Of a DNA stretch of 8,838 nt, positions 1 through 5,420 are shown one piece after another; within the stretch, counting starts at the first letter, position 1; every line of letters starts with the position of its first letter. Position numbers and translations under genes: made by a program. The notes under the pieces were generated by a model, which had not been told where the DNA came from, made no database searches, and was given only the letters and a program-made list of their open reading frames with translations. Source of the stretch: Nitrospiraceae bacterium UBA6898 (GTDB lineage: Bacteria; Nitrospirota; Thermodesulfovibrionia; Thermodesulfovibrionales; UBA6898); NCBI GenBank assembly GCA_002448975.1, contig DKBO01000253.1, positions 421 through 9,258 on the forward strand. Reading direction: 5' to 3'.

Positions 1-494
1 TGCGCCATCAGCTCGTTGGCCTTCTTGGTCGCGGCATAGAGCGAGACCGGGTGGTCCACATTATGGTGCACGGAGAAGGGCATTTTGGTATTGGCGCCGT
101 AGACTGAGCTGGATGATGCGAAGACAAGGTGCTTCACCCTGTTGTGCCTGCAGCCTTCGAGGACGTTGCAGAAGCCGACGAGATTGGTATCGATGTAGCT
201 GTGCGGGTTGATCAGAGAATACCGCACCCCTGCCTGGGCAGCGAGATTCACCACGATGTCGAAATTCTCCTCTTCGAAAAGCCGCTTCATGCCCTCTCTG
301 TCCTGCAGATCCATGCGCACGGGCTTGAAGTTCGGGTCCAGGGTGATCTGCTTGAGCCGGGCGAGCTTGAGGTTGACGTCGTAGTAGTCATTGAGGTTGT
401 CGAGCCCCACCACCTCGTCGCCGCGCAACAGCAGACGTTTTGACAGATGAGAACCGATAAAACCGGCAGCGCCGGTGACAAGTATTTTAGACAT
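1..494 (-). CDS. UDP-glucuronate 4-epimerase-like NAD-dependent sugar epimerase (3' end beyond window)
   Basis: The first 164 residues of an extended short-chain dehydrogenase/epimerase are visible; the C-terminal half lies beyond the left edge. The N-terminus MSKILVTGAAGFIGSHL carries the Rossmann motif GxxGxxG (G8, G11, G14). D32 follows the second beta strand, where NAD ribose is bound. NLAAQAGVRYS (about 83-93) and the stretch ending in DTNLVGFCNVLEGCR are typical of the UDP-glucuronate/UDP-galacturonate epimerase (CapI/LpsL-like) branch. The catalytic SSSSVYG (127-133) and Y153-x3-K157 are intact. Family members interconvert UDP-glucuronate and UDP-galacturonate in the cytoplasm for capsule or exopolysaccharide synthesis. 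The start is fixed by AAGGAG (505..500) five bases upstream of ATG. It is the third gene of the minus-strand EPS operon, behind the four-helix-bundle pseudogene and the MarR-type regulator. Family is confident; exact sugar substrate is inference. Confidence 0.93.
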   Translation of the reverse strand, partial: MSKILVTGAAGFIGSHLSKRLLLRGDEVVGLDNLNDYYDVNLKLARLKQITLDPNFKPVRMDLQDREGMKRLFEEENFDIVVNLAAQAGVRYSLINPHSYIDTNLVGFCNVLEGCRHNRVKHLVFASSSSVYGANTKMPFSVHHNVDHPVSLYAATKKANELMA

Positions 495-514
495 ATGAGC
501 TCCTTATATAGAGA

Positions 515-566
515 GGTAAAGGCAGAGGGAAAGGCAAAGGTAGAGGTAGAGGAATGAGGCAGAGAG
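515..566 (+). repeat. Polypurine degenerate hexamer repeat (AGGYAR-like)
   Basis: This lies between the four-helix-bundle gene and the epimerase. The plus strand runs as head-to-tail hexamers close to AGGTAA, AGGCAG, AGGGAA, AGGCAA, AGGTAG, AGGTAG before degenerating near 556. Positions 532-545 (AGGCAAAGGTAGAG) are the exact inverse complement of 1008-1021, so the intervening four-helix-bundle gene sits inside a 14-bp inverted pair. A near copy (13 of 14) occurs at 1441-1454. No coding role is seen on this side. The remaining bases to 631 hold only AT-rich, pyrimidine-rich sequence. Confidence 0.7.
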
Positions 567-631
567 AAAAATATTTCTTTCTTATCCGTATCTCCACCTT
601 CGACCGTTTCCTTATATACCGGTTCTTCATT

Positions 632-1007
632 CTACACCTTTGACTTCTTGCCTGCTTTCGGAGACAGAACGACTTTGTTTACATTGTTATAGAGTTGGTT
701 TAACGTTTCATCAAGTTCATCTGCTCTATCTGCGAGAAAATAACCAACCCTTTTCCCATATTCGAGATGACTTTGCGTTTCGGTCAGAGAGCCTCTTGCC
801 ATGTAATAAAAATTGATCTTATCCAGAGTGTGATTTCTTCCATATGCTTCTGCAATGTTGGCAGATATACTTAGAGCAGATCTTCTGATCTGCGAAGTGA
901 ATCCATAGTCTTCTTTGCGAGGTAATGCTTCGGTAAAATTAAAAATAGTTTCTGCTTATATCTACAGCCATCTGCCAAATCGGCATCTCTTTAAATGTCC
1001 TATACAT
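632..1007 (-). pseudogene. Four-helix-bundle (23S rRNA-intervening-sequence type) protein, frameshifted
   Basis: Read in two frames, this gives a complete 124-residue protein of the 23S-IVP / four-helix-bundle family (TIGR02436 type). It begins MYRTFKEMPIWQMAVDI, continues AETIFNFTEALPRKEDYGF, and includes the family signature SQIRRSALSISANIAEAYGR (38-57), ARGSLTETQSHL and a C-terminal KAGKKSKV. The frame breaks after I17: the sequence has an extra T in the plus-strand TT at 956-957 (ATA-A-GCA instead of ATA-GCA), and the unshifted frame stops after 22 codons. Removing that base restores the whole protein, and 376 bp equals 125 codons plus one. The ATG overlaps the last 8 bases of the MarR-type gene, which suggests translational coupling. 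The family has no established enzymatic role; it occurs in rRNA intervening sequences, EPS loci and, as Avd, in diversity-generating retroelements. Either a true recent mutation or a sequencing error could explain the shift. Confidence 0.88.
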
Positions 1008-1332
1008 CTCTACCTTTGCCTATGCCTGCTTCTTGCCTGAGATACTCGATCTCGCTACGGAGTTTTTCGAACTCATCTGATTTCTGCCTCAGGAACGTCT
1101 GCGTCTGCTGGATCTTTTCCGACACGCCTTTGGGCGTCAGCTTGTACATGTACCCCACCTTGTTCTTCGCGTTCTTGAACCGCTCTGCCTTGATGTAGCC
1201 CTGTTCGAGGAGGACATTTACCACATAGTTCACCCTGCCGAGGCTCAGCCCCATCTTGCGGGAGAGGTCGCGCTGGGAAAGCGTGCCGTCCTTTGCAAGT
1301 TCGCGGAGGGTCTTAAACTGGGATTCGTCCAT
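1000..1332 (-). CDS. MarR-family EPS-associated transcriptional regulator
   Basis: This 110-residue winged-helix DNA-binding protein matches the EPS-associated MarR type (TIGR04176-like). The helix-turn-helix is at about residues 18-48 (LSQRDLSRKMGLSLGRVNYVVNVLLEQGYI). The wing is around AERFKNAKNKVGYMYKLTPKG, followed by a C-terminal helix with heptad-like spacing (about 72-100), probably for dimerisation. Family members sit at the head of exopolysaccharide operons, which fits the epimerase downstream. Two oddities are visible. The last residues (GIGKGRDV) are encoded by a copy of the AGGCAAAGGTAGAG repeat. No Shine-Dalgarno precedes ATG 1332; the upstream bases are pyrimidine-rich on the sense strand, as if repeat sequence replaced the normal leader. 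The start agrees with the usual N-terminus of the family. The target operator is not known. Confidence 0.9.
   Translation of the reverse strand: MDESQFKTLRELAKDGTLSQRDLSRKMGLSLGRVNYVVNVLLEQGYIKAERFKNAKNKVGYMYKLTPKGVSEKIQQTQTFLRQKSDEFEKLRSEIEYLRQEAGIGKGRDV
1008..1035 (-). repeat. AGGCAAAGGTAGAG repeat copy inside the 3' end of the MarR-type gene
   Basis: On the minus strand this reads as purine-rich hexamer-like sequence. Positions 1021..1008 match 532-545 exactly over 14 bases in opposite orientation, and ATAGGCAAAGGTA is shared with the copy at 1454..1441. It encodes the C-terminal GIGKGRDV of the regulator and directly precedes the ATG of the four-helix-bundle gene. Confidence 0.65.
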
Positions 1333-1364
1333 GATTAACAGATAGATAGAAAAAGACAGATAAT

Positions 1365-1454
1365 GGCAAAAGGTAAAGATATGAGGATAGGTAGAAGCAG
1401 GGGCAGAGAGTGAATGTAGAGGCAGAAAAAAGCAGACTGCCTTTACCTTTGCCT
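1365..1454 (-). repeat. Inverted repeat pair in the leader of the EPS operon
   Basis: GGCAAAAGGTAAAG at 1365-1378 is complementary to CTTTACCTTTGCC at 1441-1453, giving a 13-bp stem with one bulged base. A nested GGCAG/CTGCC pair lies inside the loop. In the minus-strand transcript this would form a long stem between the ops-like element and the MarR-type start codon. The sequence is the same AGGYAR-type repeat seen at 515-566 and 1008-1035, so it may be repeat spread rather than a selected RNA structure. Confidence 0.5.
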
Positions 1455-1489
1455 ATACCTCCTTTCTTTTTTCCGCGGCATTGCTGCGT

Positions 1490-1502
1490 GCAGGCTACCG
1501 CC
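1490..1502 (-). promoter_or_regulatory. ops-like antitermination element
   Basis: The minus strand reads GGCGGTAGCCTGC at 1502..1490. The core GGCGGTAGCnT is the ops consensus known from RfaH-controlled capsule and LPS operons, where specialised NusG paralogues are recruited to paused RNA polymerase. It lies about 66 bases downstream of the predicted start of transcription and upstream of an EPS regulator and a UDP-sugar epimerase, which is the expected place. A short GC-rich imperfect hairpin (1515..1501) abuts it on the upstream side. No NusG paralogue is in the window. Confidence 0.55.
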
Positions 1503-1553
1503 GGGTCGTGACCGGGAAGAAGCCACTCCATATCCCCATGAAATGAAATGCTG

Positions 1554-1570
1554 CGTTCAGTCAATGAACG
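1554..1570. promoter_or_regulatory. 17-bp inverted repeat at the predicted transcription start
   Basis: CGTTCA-GTCAA-TGAACG is a perfect 6+5+6 inverted repeat covering about -2 to +14 of the predicted minus-strand promoter. Its position suits an operator, perhaps for the MarR-type regulator of the same operon, or a hairpin at the 5' end of the transcript. This is inference from position only. Confidence 0.35.
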
Positions 1571-1574
1571 GGTA

Positions 1575-1604
1575 AGTGTATCCCATGGAAACGCAAAAGT
1601 GCAA
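1575..1604 (-). promoter_or_regulatory. Predicted sigma-70 promoter of the EPS operon
   Basis: On the minus strand TTGCAC (1604..1599) and TACACT (1580..1575) are separated by 18 bases. Transcription would start near 1568, leaving a leader of about 236 nt before the MarR-type gene. Matches are moderate, but the position upstream of the ops-like element supports it. Confidence 0.45.
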
Positions 1605-1687
1605 GCTTTTAAAGGACTTACGATGGGAAAATGCATACTCCAGCGAACCTTGGGATAATGTATTCTCTCATCGACGTGATACCACAA

Positions 1688-1989
1688 TATCGAGCCTGTT
1701 CTACTTTTTAAGAAGCGGCTGAGAGGACGACCTGACGTAGTTAATGAGCATTGAAGATTGACCTGCAGAAGAGTCCAGTTTTAGATCAGATGTTCATCGG
1801 ATATTTTTTTTAATTACAACTGGTTACGGCCTTGCAGGCCGGGTCATTTTGCATGCCATCTGGCCCTGCCGTGGGCCAATGTGACATCCCTGATAACGGC
1901 CTGGCTCCCTTACATGAAGCCGTTAGCAGAACATTTCCGTGAAACTAAGATACATTTCCCGCCTAAATAGGTAGTTCCTCCAATTACCC
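1688..1989. other. Gene-free stretch with three small hairpins
   Basis: No convincing coding frame is seen on either strand. Between 1822 and 1925 three inverted repeats follow each other: GGCCT/AGGCC (1828-1832, 1836-1840), TGGCCC/GGGCCA (1861-1866, 1873-1878) and TAACGGC/GCCGTTA (1894-1900, 1919-1925). None is followed by a T tract, so these are not intrinsic terminators on the plus strand. No known riboswitch core was recognised. The stretch separates the divergent EPS operon from the plus-strand gene at 2048. Confidence 0.4.
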
Positions 1990-2017
1990 TTACCTTGGCT
2001 CTCTGGTATCCTAGAAT
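1990..2017 (+). promoter_or_regulatory. Possible promoter of the small membrane protein gene
   Basis: TTACCT (1990-1995) and TAGAAT (2012-2017) are 16 bases apart, about 30 bases upstream of ATG 2048. The -35 match is weak and the -10 is good. Distance to the gene and the following AAGGAGG-like site support it modestly. Confidence 0.35.
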
Positions 2018-2047
2018 CAAGAAAGGAACGAAAAGGAGGAAAAGACC

Positions 2048-2440
2048 ATGTTACAGATACGGCACATAGGAGGAGACAGGGTGGGAAAGGGCAACTACTG
2101 GAACTTTTCCACAGGCGACCGGGTGACGATGGAGGCCGAGGGCATTCTTCCGGGAAACGATGAGACCCTGTACTACAAGGCAAATCCGCTTGTCATTCTT
2201 GCAGCAGCCCCGATTCTTGGACTGATCTATGCAGTATTTCTTCCGTTCATCGGGATCGCGATGATGCTGAGGGTTGCGGTGGCGAAGATGTTTGGCGGTA
2301 CGGCAGAGAGTCTGTCGCGGGTGGCAACGTTCAACTGGAACCCGTCAGCGGCGTACCTTGCCGGCAGGCGGCACAAGAAGGCAGCGGAGGAGGGGAAGGA
2401 CCGGAAGGATAAGGGAGGACCGGAACCCGGCAAAGAATAA
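2048..2440 (+). CDS. Small single-span membrane-associated hypothetical protein
   Basis: This 130-residue protein was not assigned to a named family, although it resembles small conserved hypothetical proteins of Geobacter- and Nitrospirota-like genomes from memory. The N-terminal 45 residues (RHIGGDRVGKGNYWNF, TGDRVTMEAEGILPGNDET) look like a soluble beta-rich segment. Residues about 47-75 are a hydrophobic helix, possibly a re-entrant pair because of an internal proline and glycines. There follows VATFNWNPSAAYLAG and a strongly charged Lys/Glu/Arg tail (98-130), probably disordered and cytoplasmic. The start is supported by AGGAGG at 2034-2039. It is monocistronic: a promoter-like pair precedes it and a strong terminator follows at 2462-2496. 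No catalytic motif is seen and no function is proposed. Confidence 0.8.
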   Translation: MLQIRHIGGDRVGKGNYWNFSTGDRVTMEAEGILPGNDETLYYKANPLVILAAAPILGLIYAVFLPFIGIAMMLRVAVAKMFGGTAESLSRVATFNWNPSAAYLAGRRHKKAAEEGKDRKDKGGPEPGKE

Positions 2441-2461
2441 GCAGACCGTCAGCAGACAAAA

Positions 2462-2496
2462 AGAGGGGTGTTCTGAAAGGAACCCCCTCTTTTTTT
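2462..2496 (+). terminator. Rho-independent terminator
   Basis: AGAGGGG-T-GTTC pairs with GAACCCCCTCT to give an 11-bp stem with one bulged T and a 6-nt loop, followed by a run of T to 2496. It lies 22 bases after the stop codon of the gene at 2048-2440. The A-rich flank on the left would also let it act, more weakly, on the minus strand. Confidence 0.9.
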
Positions 2497-2604
2497 ATGG
2501 AACGCAGGGTGATTCGGATATCTCTGTGTCATTTCACAGTGCAAAATTGATGATGACACCTTGGTCCAAGATGCCTTCCTGTACACCACAACGGGTGCTC
2601 TTTA

Positions 2605-2633
2605 TTTAATTGCTGATTAGTTCCTCTTATAAT
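2605..2633 (+). promoter_or_regulatory. Possible distal promoter of the receiver-PilZ gene
   Basis: A perfect TATAAT (2628-2633) has TTTAAT (2605-2610) 17 bases upstream; the -35 matches at three of six positions. The leader to GTG 2789 would be about 150 nt. A possible alternative is the promoter nearer the gene. Confidence 0.4.
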
Positions 2634-2735
2634 AAACACAGTGAAGGTCAGGTTCCATATTGATGAATACAAATGGTATTCTTCTAAACTGACAAATGGC
2701 AGAATAGGGGGTGCGCCATATTTAATGGAAGGCGC

Positions 2736-2764
2736 TTGATTCGCCGCCCGGGCTATAGTAATAT
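2736..2764 (+). promoter_or_regulatory. Predicted proximal promoter of the receiver-PilZ gene
   Basis: TTGATT (2736-2741) and TAATAT (2759-2764) are separated by exactly 17 bases. Transcription would start near 2771, directly before the ribosome binding site AGGAG (2778-2782). Confidence 0.5.
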
Positions 2765-2788
2765 TGTGTTCATTTATAGGAGCGTGGA

Positions 2789-3532
2789 GTGGAAAAGAAG
2801 GTAATCCTCGTAGACGAGAGTAAGACAGTCCTGATGTATGTGGGTCTTCTCCTTAAGAGATTCGGTATAAAGGTCTTGCCTGCGCAAAATGGCCTTGAGG
2901 CCTTAGAGATGATCAAACTACACCCGCCTGACCTTATCATGCTTAATGTCCGGAAGGGTACGATTGATGACATAACAACGCTCAGGCATATTAAGGGAGA
3001 CAGGGACTTAGCGCACATACCGGTTATCATGATATCAACGGATATGTCTCCGGAAACCGTAAATAGATGCAAGGCCCTCGGTTGCAGTGATTACCTTGCC
3101 AAGCCGATCAAGGTGGATACGCTGCATGAGTCAATTCAGAAAGCATTTTTTGCAGGCAGCGGTCGTCCAATCCGTAAGCATATCAGAACAGCATATAATA
3201 AAAAAATATCGCTTTATTCCAATGGTATCAAACATGATCTGTTCACGGAGATACTTTCGGAAGGGGGAGTATATGTCAGAAAAGAAGCACCCTTGCCCAT
3301 CGGATCCGATGTGGATGTGACATTGCAACTGGAAAGTGCAAGAACGCTGCAATGCAAGGGAAAGGTCATTTATACGAAAGAAACCTTCGGCGATTCCCTA
3401 AGCCTTTCCCCAGGGATGGCTATTCAGTTCTACGGGCTTTCGGAACAGGACCATGCGGATATGAACGCTTACCTTAAGACCTTGGTCGCAGGAGATATTT
3501 TGGAAGAACAGCAAGAGAAGATCCTAGAATGA
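2789..3532 (+). CDS. Receiver domain-PilZ domain protein with a non-canonical receiver site
   Basis: This 247-residue cytoplasmic signalling protein joins a response-regulator receiver domain (about 4-120) to a PilZ-type domain (about 126-235, resembling the TIGR02266 paralogous domain: GGVYVRKEAPLPIGSDVDV and SPGMAIQFYGLS). In the receiver, the acidic pair D9-E10, S83 and K105-P106 are present, but the phospho-acceptor position is Asn (MLNVRKG, N53) instead of Asp, so classical phosphorylation is unlikely. In the PilZ part the RxxxR element is intact (R129-R133), but [D/N]xSxxG has Ile in first place (I155-L-S157-E-G-G160), so c-di-GMP binding is uncertain. The start is GTG with AGGAG six bases upstream. 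The gene stands alone, with two promoter-like sequences upstream. It may act as a constitutive or protein-interaction signal element; this is inference. Confidence 0.92.
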   Translation: MEKKVILVDESKTVLMYVGLLLKRFGIKVLPAQNGLEALEMIKLHPPDLIMLNVRKGTIDDITTLRHIKGDRDLAHIPVIMISTDMSPETVNRCKALGCSDYLAKPIKVDTLHESIQKAFFAGSGRPIRKHIRTAYNKKISLYSNGIKHDLFTEILSEGGVYVRKEAPLPIGSDVDVTLQLESARTLQCKGKVIYTKETFGDSLSLSPGMAIQFYGLSEQDHADMNAYLKTLVAGDILEEQQEKILE

Positions 3533-3892
3533 TAGGGGGAACAAAAAGAGACACAGCCAATAACTATAAGCTGCTTAGAGAAATGAACGGATTTCGCCGC
3601 TGAAAAAACCTAGTAGCCTTTATTGATGACCTTAGAAGAGCCGAATGATGACGAATAACATGCTTATCTGTAATGGCTAAAACGATTCAGATTTCGCCTG
3701 TCATAACAGCAATTCCTTCTCGATATTAACGCTCCGGAGCGGATCATAATTGTGCGGTTTTCAAATGGGATCTGTGTAGTTGTGCAAAACAGAATAGACT
3801 CCATCGCATCCGGAATTTGCTCGCATGATATACTTTAGGAAAGACACGGAAGAAATATTTCATGAAAAGAAGTAACCGTATCGTACTCCTCA
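3533..3892. other. 360-bp intergenic region between the receiver-PilZ gene and the yihY-like gene
   Basis: No gene is supported except a possible 14-codon upstream frame at its right end. A perfect 12-bp palindrome, CGCTCCGGAGCG, lies at 3730-3741 and could be an operator. A good -10-like TATACT occurs at 3829-3834, 64 bases before the ATG of the next gene, but no convincing -35 stands 16-18 bases upstream of it. No clear terminator follows the receiver-PilZ gene. Confidence 0.4.
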
Positions 3893-3906
3893 ATGAGAGA
3901 ACGTGA
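3862..3906 (+). CDS. Possible 14-residue upstream reading frame overlapping the yihY-like start
   Basis: ATG 3862 opens MKRSNRIVLLNERT and stops with TGA at 3904-3906, overlapping the first 14 bases of the next gene. GGAAG lies at 3848-3852, nine bases upstream. The downstream ATG has no Shine-Dalgarno of its own, so translation of this short frame could feed ribosomes to it. A frame this short is easily due to chance. Confidence 0.2.
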   Translation: MKRSNRIVLLNERT

Positions 3907-4777
3907 AAGAGAAAATTGGCTGTTAAACCGGCTCGGCCGTTTCTTCCTGAACGTGTTACATAGCTTCCGGGAAAATCAGGGCTTGCTCTTGTCCGGCGCT
4001 ATTGCCTACCACACCCTCTTATCTGTAGTTCCAATGTTAATCCTTACGCTCATTGTGCTGTCGCATTTTATTGAAGAATACAAGTTGCTCCAGGCCATAT
4101 CGACACATCTGGAAATGGTTATCCCAAGTTATGCGGCGACCTTAACTGCGCAGGTAGCGGTATTTCTTGAACACCGCGAGGTAATCGGCGTTATTGGATT
4201 TCTTGTTATGCTATTTTTCAGTTCTCTAGCTTTTACCATGCTCGAAAACGCCATGTCGGTAATTTTCTTGCACCGTGCAAGGGTTCATCGGCGGCATTTC
4301 CTGATTTCGGCTGTCATCCCCTATATGTATATTCTATTGCTGGGGCTGGGGCTTCTCGTAGTTTCCTTCATCGCCGGAGCGTTGGATACCTATGAAAATA
4401 GGACGTTAACAATTTTTGGGTGGAGTATAACGCTTAGCGGGGCACCTGGAATCTCACTGTATCTCTTTGGGATTATTGGCGAGGTCCTGATGCTGACATC
4501 CATATATCTCGTGATGCCTGTGGGGCGGATCACGTTTCGTCATGCACTTGTTGGGGGCATAAGTGCAACGCTTTTGTGGGAGATAACCCGTCGTGTACTG
4601 GTCTGGTATTACTCGACGCTGTCTCTCGTTAACTTGATCTATGGCTCCCTTGCTGCAACGGTGATAACGCTTCTCAGCATAGAAATTGCGGCTATCATCC
4701 TTTTATTTTGTGCCCAAGTCATTGCGGAACTTGATCGAGGCATAAGAAACCCAGCGGGCAGGGAAGATAGTTTCTGA
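3893..4777 (+). CDS. YihY/virulence factor BrkB family inner-membrane protein
   Basis: This 294-residue polytopic membrane protein is of the usual length for the YihY/BrkB family (once mislabelled ribonuclease BN). The family signature GAIAYHTLLSVVPML is at 35-49. The C-terminal signature includes MPVGRITFRHALVGGISATLLWEITR (208-233) and YGSLAATVITLLSIEIAAIILLFCAQVIAEL (250-280). Hydrophobic segments lie near 32-58, 96-120, 140-168, 186-212, 222-243 and 253-281, giving about six spans. The N-terminus is short and highly charged (MRERERENW). The biochemical role of the family is unsettled; envelope or transport-related functions have been proposed. No Shine-Dalgarno precedes ATG 3893 and no better in-frame start was found, so translation may rely on coupling or a weak site. 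It has no obvious operon partner. Confidence 0.93.
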   Translation: MRERERENWLLNRLGRFFLNVLHSFRENQGLLLSGAIAYHTLLSVVPMLILTLIVLSHFIEEYKLLQAISTHLEMVIPSYAATLTAQVAVFLEHREVIGVIGFLVMLFFSSLAFTMLENAMSVIFLHRARVHRRHFLISAVIPYMYILLLGLGLLVVSFIAGALDTYENRTLTIFGWSITLSGAPGISLYLFGIIGEVLMLTSIYLVMPVGRITFRHALVGGISATLLWEITRRVLVWYYSTLSLVNLIYGSLAATVITLLSIEIAAIILLFCAQVIAELDRGIRNPAGREDSF

Positions 4778-4841
4778 CAGTTCAGGTGTCGGATGCAGTA
4801 GCGTTGCTTTATTTTGAGTAATTTTATTAAAAGGTATGTTA

Positions 4842-4870
4842 TTGCAATAATTCTTACGGTTTGATAAAGT
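4842..4870 (+). promoter_or_regulatory. Predicted promoter of the small exported protein gene
   Basis: TTGCAA (4842-4847) and TAAAGT (4865-4870) are 17 bases apart within an AT-rich region. The ATG of the next gene lies 51 bases further on. Confidence 0.45.
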
Positions 4871-4920
4871 ACCGAGCAGAAGAGTATTTCATGGCGTAAA
4901 GTTTTTTGTTAGAAAAAAAC

Positions 4921-5331
4921 ATGAAAAGACGCTTGATCCATAAAATTCTTTTGCTCATAATTTTCTCTGCGTATACACTGTCCCCCCTCGCCATTTCATT
5001 CAATGCCCAGCACGCTGTCTTAGATTCTCATAACAGGCCCTTGCCGCTTCTCCTTACTATCAACCTTTTTCTGGACAATCTCATCTCTGCGGAAGAAGAC
5101 ATCCAGCAAGAAGCGTCTGCACCCTGTGGTGCCGTTATTATCAAGAAGAAACAAGGCGTGCTGCGTAGCGCAGAAGTGGTGCGCGTACCGACACTAATCT
5201 ATGCTTTCATGCCACATCTGTTTATTCTGACTGAGCACGCCGGATCGTGGCATGGCATACAGGAAGATACGAGACAGCCTTTCAGCGGCTTTAGCCTCAC
5301 AATAGCAGGTCATTCACCTCTCTTGGTATAA
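4921..5331 (+). CDS. Small exported hypothetical protein
   Basis: The protein has 136 residues from ATG 4921. An in-frame TTG at 4906 would add five residues, but the ATG gives a standard signal peptide (MKRRLIHK followed by the hydrophobic ILLLIIFSAYTLSPLAI and a possible cleavage near FNAQHA). The mature part is about 105 residues, with one Cys (in ASAPCGAV), a hydrophobic TLIYAFMPHLFIL segment and a polar end (HAGSWHGIQEDTRQPFSGF). No family was recognised. A weak A-rich sequence rather than a clear Shine-Dalgarno lies before the start. A promoter-like pair upstream and a small hairpin after the stop suggest a single-gene unit. The periplasmic or membrane-attached location is predicted from the leader only. 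Confidence 0.65.
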   Translation: MKRRLIHKILLLIIFSAYTLSPLAISFNAQHAVLDSHNRPLPLLLTINLFLDNLISAEEDIQQEASAPCGAVIIKKKQGVLRSAEVVRVPTLIYAFMPHLFILTEHAGSWHGIQEDTRQPFSGFSLTIAGHSPLLV

Positions 5332-5333
5332 CA

Positions 5334-5353
5334 ATCCCTGGCATAGGGATCTT
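5334..5353 (+). terminator. Weak terminator candidate
   Basis: ATCCCT-GGCAT-AGGGAT is a perfect 6-bp hairpin two bases after the stop codon at 5331, followed only by CTTT. Its position suits a terminator; the short T run makes it weak. Confidence 0.35.
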
Positions 5354-5420
5354 TATCAAGAACGAACTACAAGATCCTTCGTTTCGCACAGGAATAAATC
5401 AATCATTCGAGGGGGGTAAC

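Noticed and set aside
515..566. Possible CRISPR array from regular purine units
   Set aside because: Units are 6 bp and degenerate, with no spacers and no cas genes.
632..1007. Avd-like component of a diversity-generating retroelement
   Set aside because: The protein belongs to the same fold group, but no reverse transcriptase and no template/variable repeats are present; the EPS context is a better explanation.
1313..1687. 124-residue minus-strand open frame across the EPS operon leader
   Set aside because: It spans the promoter, ops-like element and repeats, has no ribosome binding site and a low-complexity Leu/Ser/Tyr-rich end produced by the pyrimidine tract.
1822..1925. Riboswitch (for example c-di-GMP type) ahead of the gene at 2048
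   Set aside because: No known conserved core was found, and the predicted promoter lies downstream of the hairpins.
2274..2609. 111-residue plus-strand frame overlapping the small membrane protein and its terminator
   Set aside because: Arg-rich shadow translation that runs through the terminator.
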